A DNA stretch of 64,000 nt from CAZQXD01 sp964597315 (GTDB lineage Bacteria > Pseudomonadota > Gammaproteobacteria > Competibacterales > Competibacteraceae): NCBI GenBank assembly GCA_964597315.1, contig CAZQXD010000002.1:62001-126000 (forward strand), read 5' to 3'. How positions within the stretch are numbered: position 1 is the first letter of the stretch; the number at the start of each line of letters is the position of its first letter. The position numbers and the translations under genes were made by a program. Shown piece by piece: positions 60,022-64,000 of this stretch. The notes beneath the pieces were generated by a model. It saw nothing but the letters and a program-made list of their open reading frames with translations. It was not told the origin of the DNA and did no database searches.

Positions 60022-61742
60022 ATGCCCGTCTGTTCCATCGCCGCTACTCCCGGGACCCCCGCGTCTGGCGCTTGGGACTAGTGACGTGTCTACTGGCTGC
60101 CGCCGCGCTAGGATTGCTGGGCCGGGCGGTGTATCTACAAGTGGTGGACAACGATTATCTCAGGGGCCAGGGCGACGACCGCTATCTGCGGGTGATGAAA
60201 GTGCCTGCCTATCGGGGCATGATCGTGGACCGTAACGGCGAGCCACTGGCGGTAAGCTCGCCGGTGGATTCGGTATGGGCCGAGCCGGCCAAACTGCTGG
60301 AACAGCGCCACCGCATCCCTGAACTGGCCGACCAGTTGAGCCTCGAGGCCGCCACGCTCGAAGCACTGATTGCGCAGCGGGCCGACAAGCGCTTCGTCTA
60401 TTTGCGCCGCCATCTGGAGCCGCAACACGCCCGGCGGGTGATGGCCCTGAAAATTCCTGGCGTCCAGTTGCTGCGGGAATACCGCCGCTACTATCCCACC
60501 GCCGAGGTTACCGCCAGTCTGCTGGGTTTTACCGATATCGACGATGCCGGACAGGAGGGCCTGGAACTGGCCTTCGAGAACTGGCTGCGGGCCATTCCCG
60601 GGGGCAAGCGGATTATCCAGGATCGTCTGGGCAATGCGGTGGAGGACGTGGAGAGTATTAATCCCCGCCAGCCCGGCAAAACCCTAACCCTGAGTATCGA
60701 CCGGCGCATCCAGTACCTGGCCTACCGGTCCCTTAAGGCGGCGGTGTTGGAGCACAAGGCCAGCGCCGCTTCGGCGGTGGTGCTGGATGTAACGACTGGC
60801 GAGATCCTGGCCATGGTCAATCAGCCTGCCGTCAACCCCAACGACCGCGGCCGACTCGCCCCCGCCAAACTGCGTAACCGGGCCGTGACCGATTTATTCG
60901 AACCCGGTTCCACTCTTAAGCCCTTCAGCGTCGCCATGGGTCTGGAGAGCGGCGCCTATACCCCCACCACCCGGGTGGACACCAAGCCCGGCCATATGCG
61001 GGTGGGCCGGCATATGGTGCGGGACGTACACAATTACGGCCTGCTGAATGTGTCCCGGGTGATTACCAAATCCAGCAATGTGGGCGTTTCCAAGATCGCC
61101 CTGTCCCTGCCCCCGGAACAGTTATGGAATCTGTACTCCCAACTGGGTTTCGGCGAGCTTAGCGGTGTGGGACTGGTGGGGGAACAGGCCGGCCACCTGT
61201 CCCATTACAGCGGCTGGAGCCAGTTCGAATACGCCACCCATGCCTTTGGCTACGGGGTGTCGGTGAACGCCCTGCAACTGGCCCGGGCCTACGCGGTGCT
61301 GGCCGCCGATGGAGTGCGCCGACCCCTGAGCCTGCTGCGCCGCGCCCAAGCTCCCGCCGAGGGTGAGCGGGTGCTATCGGTGGCCACCGCCCGTCAGGTG
61401 CGGGCCATGATGGAGACGGTGGTCAGTACCGAGGGTACCGCTTCGAAAGCCGCAGTGCCCGGCCATCGGGTCGCCGGCAAAACCGGCACCGTCCACAAAA
61501 TCGTCAACGGCCGCTACGCCAAGGATCGCTATTATTCGGTGTTCGCCGGCCTGGCTCCGGTGGATCGGCCCCGGTTGGTGATGGTGGTGGTGGTGGACGA
61601 TCCCAAGGGCAAGGTCTACTACGGCGGCCAGGTGGCGGCGCCGGTGTTCAGCCGGGTAATGAGCGGCGCCCTGCGCTTGCTGAACGTTGCCCCCGACGCC
61701 GTACCGGCAGGCGCTGTCCAACTCGCCGGTGGTCCCCAGTGA
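60018..61742 (+). CDS. ftsI: Peptidoglycan D,D-transpeptidase FtsI (PBP3)
   Basis: 574 aa class B PBP. One N-terminal membrane helix (about 20-40), dimerisation domain, then catalytic motifs S298-T-L-K301 (EPGSTLKPF), S352-S-N354 and K488-T-G490. It makes the septal cross-links. Confidence 0.96.
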   Translation: MNARLFHRRYSRDPRVWRLGLVTCLLAAAALGLLGRAVYLQVVDNDYLRGQGDDRYLRVMKVPAYRGMIVDRNGEPLAVSSPVDSVWAEPAKLLEQRHRIPELADQLSLEAATLEALIAQRADKRFVYLRRHLEPQHARRVMALKIPGVQLLREYRRYYPTAEVTASLLGFTDIDDAGQEGLELAFENWLRAIPGGKRIIQDRLGNAVEDVESINPRQPGKTLTLSIDRRIQYLAYRSLKAAVLEHKASAASAVVLDVTTGEILAMVNQPAVNPNDRGRLAPAKLRNRAVTDLFEPGSTLKPFSVAMGLESGAYTPTTRVDTKPGHMRVGRHMVRDVHNYGLLNVSRVITKSSNVGVSKIALSLPPEQLWNLYSQLGFGELSGVGLVGEQAGHLSHYSGWSQFEYATHAFGYGVSVNALQLARAYAVLAADGVRRPLSLLRRAQAPAEGERVLSVATARQVRAMMETVVSTEGTASKAAVPGHRVAGKTGTVHKIVNGRYAKDRYYSVFAGLAPVDRPRLVMVVVVDDPKGKVYYGGQVAAPVFSRVMSGALRLLNVAPDAVPAGAVQLAGGPQ

Positions 61743-63235
61743 ACGGCTGTACCGCGTACCCGTGGACCCTGGGTCGGCTGCTAGAAGGCTTCGCGAGTAC
61801 CCCGTTGGCGGCTGATTGTCCGATCACCGGCCTGTGCGCCGACAGCCGGGCAGTGGAGCCGGGGGATCTGTTTCTGGCCCTACGCGGCTTTCGGCATCAC
61901 GGCCTTGAGTTTCTGGAGGACGTGCGCCGGGCCGGGGCGGCCGCAGTGGCCTGGGAGCCACCTTTCCCGGAGACCAGGCCACCGGACCCCGGACCTTCGC
62001 CCTTGGTGGCGGTGGAGGATCTCGGTCGTCGGCAAGGGCTGATCGCCGCGCGATTTTACGGCCAGCCATCTCGGGACCTAGAGCTGGTGGGCATTACCGG
62101 CACCGACGGCAAGACCTCCTGCGCCCACTTTCTGGCCCAGGCCAGTGGCCATGAGGGCCGACCTTGCGGCCTGCTAGGCACCCTCGGCTACGGGGTTTTC
62201 GGCCGCCTGGAGCCAGCCCATCACACCACCCCGGACGCGCTGACCCTGCAAGCCTGGCTGGCCCGGCTGCGGGACCAAGGAGCAAAACGGGTGGCCATGG
62301 AGGTGTCTTCCCACGCCCTGGACCAGGAGCGGGTGGCGGGGCTGCGGTTCACCGTGGCGGTGCTAACCCAGTTGAGCCGTGACCATCTGGACTATCACGG
62401 TAGTCTGGAAGCTTACGCTGCGGCCAAGCGGCGGTTGTTTGTAAGCCCTGGCTTGGGAGCCGCCGTGTTGAATCTGGACGATCCCTTCGGGCGAACCCTG
62501 GCCACTGAACTGCGTGGCCGGACGCCGGTGGTCGGCTACGGTCTCGGGCGGCGGCCGGACCTGGCGGTGGACCACTGGGTAGGCGGCCGGGAACTGCGCC
62601 TGAGCGAGGCCGGGTTGAGCCTGATCGTGGATTCGTCCTGGGGGGAGGGGGAGTTGCACAGCCCGCTGCTAGGGCGTTTCAACGCTGGCAATCTGCTGGC
62701 GGTGTTGGCCGCCCTGGTACTGTTGGGGCAGCCCTTCGCCTCGGCCCTGGAACGGCTAGGACGGATCAGCCCGGTACCCGGGCGCATGGAGCGGGTGGGG
62801 ACGCGGGCGGTGGTGGACTATGCCCACACCCCCCACGCCCTGGAACAGGTACTGGCCGCCTTGCGGGAACATACCCGGGGGAAACTCTGGTGCGTGTTCG
62901 GTTGTGGTGGCGACCGGGACCCGGGCAAGCGCCCGCTGATGGGGGCTATCGCCGAACGACTGGCCGACCGGGTGATCGTCACCGACGACAACCCCCGGAG
63001 CGAGGACCCGGAGGCCATTGCCCAGCATGTGCTGGAGGGCATGGCTCGGCCCGAGCAGGCTCAGCGGACGGGTGATCGCCGCGCGGCCATTCACCAGGCC
63101 CTGGGTGCGACGGCTAGGGGAGACATGGTGCTGGTAGCCGGCAAGGGCCATGAAGACTATCAGCTCCTGGGGGAGCAGCGATTGCCATTCAGCGACCGGG
63201 CGGTCATTTTGGACTGGTTGGAGGATAGGACATGA
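61739..63235 (+). CDS. murE: UDP-MurNAc-L-Ala-D-Glu--2,6-diaminopimelate ligase
   Basis: 498 aa Mur ligase: GITGTDGKTS ATP loop (118-127), LSRDHLDYHG, and the diaminopimelate-specific DNPR (417-420). So the muropeptide carries meso-DAP. GTG overlaps ftsI by 4 bp. Normally murF follows; here mraY is next after 23 bp. Confidence 0.95.
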   Translation: MNGCTAYPWTLGRLLEGFASTPLAADCPITGLCADSRAVEPGDLFLALRGFRHHGLEFLEDVRRAGAAAVAWEPPFPETRPPDPGPSPLVAVEDLGRRQGLIAARFYGQPSRDLELVGITGTDGKTSCAHFLAQASGHEGRPCGLLGTLGYGVFGRLEPAHHTTPDALTLQAWLARLRDQGAKRVAMEVSSHALDQERVAGLRFTVAVLTQLSRDHLDYHGSLEAYAAAKRRLFVSPGLGAAVLNLDDPFGRTLATELRGRTPVVGYGLGRRPDLAVDHWVGGRELRLSEAGLSLIVDSSWGEGELHSPLLGRFNAGNLLAVLAALVLLGQPFASALERLGRISPVPGRMERVGTRAVVDYAHTPHALEQVLAALREHTRGKLWCVFGCGGDRDPGKRPLMGAIAERLADRVIVTDDNPRSEDPEAIAQHVLEGMARPEQAQRTGDRRAAIHQALGATARGDMVLVAGKGHEDYQLLGEQRLPFSDRAVILDWLEDRT

Positions 63236-63258
63236 ACTTCATCCAGGGAGGTTTTTGA
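63232..63258 (+). other. Eight-codon mini-ORF between murE and mraY
   Basis: ATG at 63232 overlaps the murE stop in an ATGA junction, encodes MNFIQGGF and stops (TGA 63256-63258) immediately before the mraY ATG. Its GGGAGG is the mraY RBS. This is the expected place of the murF start, so it may be a deletion scar or a coupling peptide. Confidence 0.45.
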
Positions 63259-64000
63259 ATGCTGGTCTACCTGGCCGAGCAGCTAACCGCAGTCTACAGC
63301 GGTTTCAACGTGTTCCAGTACCTCACCCTGAGAATCATCCTGGGGGTGCTAACCGCCCTGTTCATCTCCTTTATCGTTGGTCCGGCCATGATTCGCCGGC
63401 TCAGCTTTTATCAGATCGGCCAGCATGTGCGTAGCGATGGACCCCAAAGCCATCTTTCCAAGGCCGGCACCCCTACCATGGGTGGGGCGCTGATCATGGT
63501 GGCCATCGCCATGGCCACCCTGCTATGGGCGGATCTACGCAACCGCTACGTTTGGGTGGCGTTGCTGGTGACCCTGGCCTTTGGCCTGATCGGCTGGGTG
63601 GACGACTACCGCAAGCTGGTGCTGAAGAATTCCAAGGGACTCTCCGCTCGGGAGAAATACTTGTGGCAGTCGGCCGTTGGCCTGGCCGCCGCCGGGGTAT
63701 TGTTTTTCACGGCCCAGACGGCTACCGAAACCGAGCTGATCGTCCCCTTCTTCAAGGCCGTGGTCATTGACTTGGGCTGGCTGTTCATCCCCCTGGCCTA
63801 TCTGGTGATCGTCGGCTCCAGCAACGCCGTCAACCTCACCGACGGCCTGGATGGTCTGGCCATTCTGCCCACGGTGATGGTGGCCGGAGCCTTGGCCATC
63901 TTCGCCTACGCCGGTGGCAATGTGAAATTCGCCACCTATCTCCAGATTCCCTATGTGGCCGGGGTGGGTGAGGTGGCGGTATTTTGCGGGGCCATGGTAG
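63259..64000 (+). CDS. mraY: Phospho-N-acetylmuramoyl-pentapeptide-transferase (partial, cut by window end)
   Basis: The first 247 residues are present: MLVYLAEQL N-terminus, SHLSKAGTPTMGG, the DDYRK motif and GSSNAVNLTDGLDGLA, all typical of MraY. It moves phospho-MurNAc-pentapeptide onto undecaprenyl phosphate (lipid I). RBS GGGAGG precedes the ATG. The C-terminal part lies beyond base 64000. Confidence 0.96.
   Translation, partial: MLVYLAEQLTAVYSGFNVFQYLTLRIILGVLTALFISFIVGPAMIRRLSFYQIGQHVRSDGPQSHLSKAGTPTMGGALIMVAIAMATLLWADLRNRYVWVALLVTLAFGLIGWVDDYRKLVLKNSKGLSAREKYLWQSAVGLAAAGVLFFTAQTATETELIVPFFKAVVIDLGWLFIPLAYLVIVGSSNAVNLTDGLDGLAILPTVMVAGALAIFAYAGGNVKFATYLQIPYVAGVGEVAVFCGAMV

Overview
The window is a GC-rich, densely coded chromosomal segment of a gammaproteobacterium. 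Two blocks fix the lineage. One is the rnfABCDGE-nth order. The other is a long block running mgtE-ptsI-ptsH-rapZ-ptsN-hpf-rpoN-lptBAC-kdsCD / mlaFEDCB-murA-hisGDC-degS-petABC-sspAB-dolP...rsmI-rnpB-mraZ-dcw, which matches gene order known from Pseudomonas and partly from E. coli. A PVWY-type cytochrome b, an Rnf complex and a short-form HisG fit a respiratory, possibly sulfur-oxidising (Chromatiales-like) bacterium. The exact taxon cannot be fixed from the sequence alone. No plasmid or phage genes, tRNAs or CRISPR arrays were seen.

Region 1 (1-12.3 kb): a DegT-type aminotransferase; glgC; a minus-strand run of rnfA-B-C-D-G-E, nth, a DUF1841 gene, an ECF sigma factor and its anti-sigma factor; then argF with a candidate ARG box. 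Region 2 (12.3-20.6 kb): the stress operon prkA-yeaH-spoVR, a convergent EamA transporter / MocR regulator pair that share a candidate operator, and a YajG-type lipoprotein. Region 3 (20.6-28.5 kb): guaC, two small unknown genes, srkA, and the run yciO, M50 protease, trpS, scpA, scpB, rluB. Region 4 (28.6-39 kb): mgtE, the nitrogen-type PTS with rapZ, hpf and rpoN, then LPS transport and Kdo genes. Region 5 (39-51.9 kb): the Mla phospholipid transport operon, murA, hisGDC, a DegS-like protease, the cytochrome bc1 operon and sspAB.

Region 6 (52-56.6 kb) is the least ordinary part. Between dolP and yraN, where diaA normally lies (and with lpoA missing), sit three co-directional genes: a divergent D-Ala-D-Ala-type ligase, a MurF-like ligase whose UDP-binding domain appears replaced by membrane helices, and an alpha/beta hydrolase with a complete triad. 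Region 7 (56.7-64 kb): rsmI, the RNase P RNA, a terminator, a strong mra promoter with MraZ-type repeats, and mraZ-rsmH-ftsL-ftsI-murE-mraY (cut by the window end). The canonical murF is missing between murE and mraY, and an 8-codon mini-ORF fills the gap. Together these suggest either a relocated, membrane-anchored MurF or an accessory peptidoglycan peptide-ligation system.
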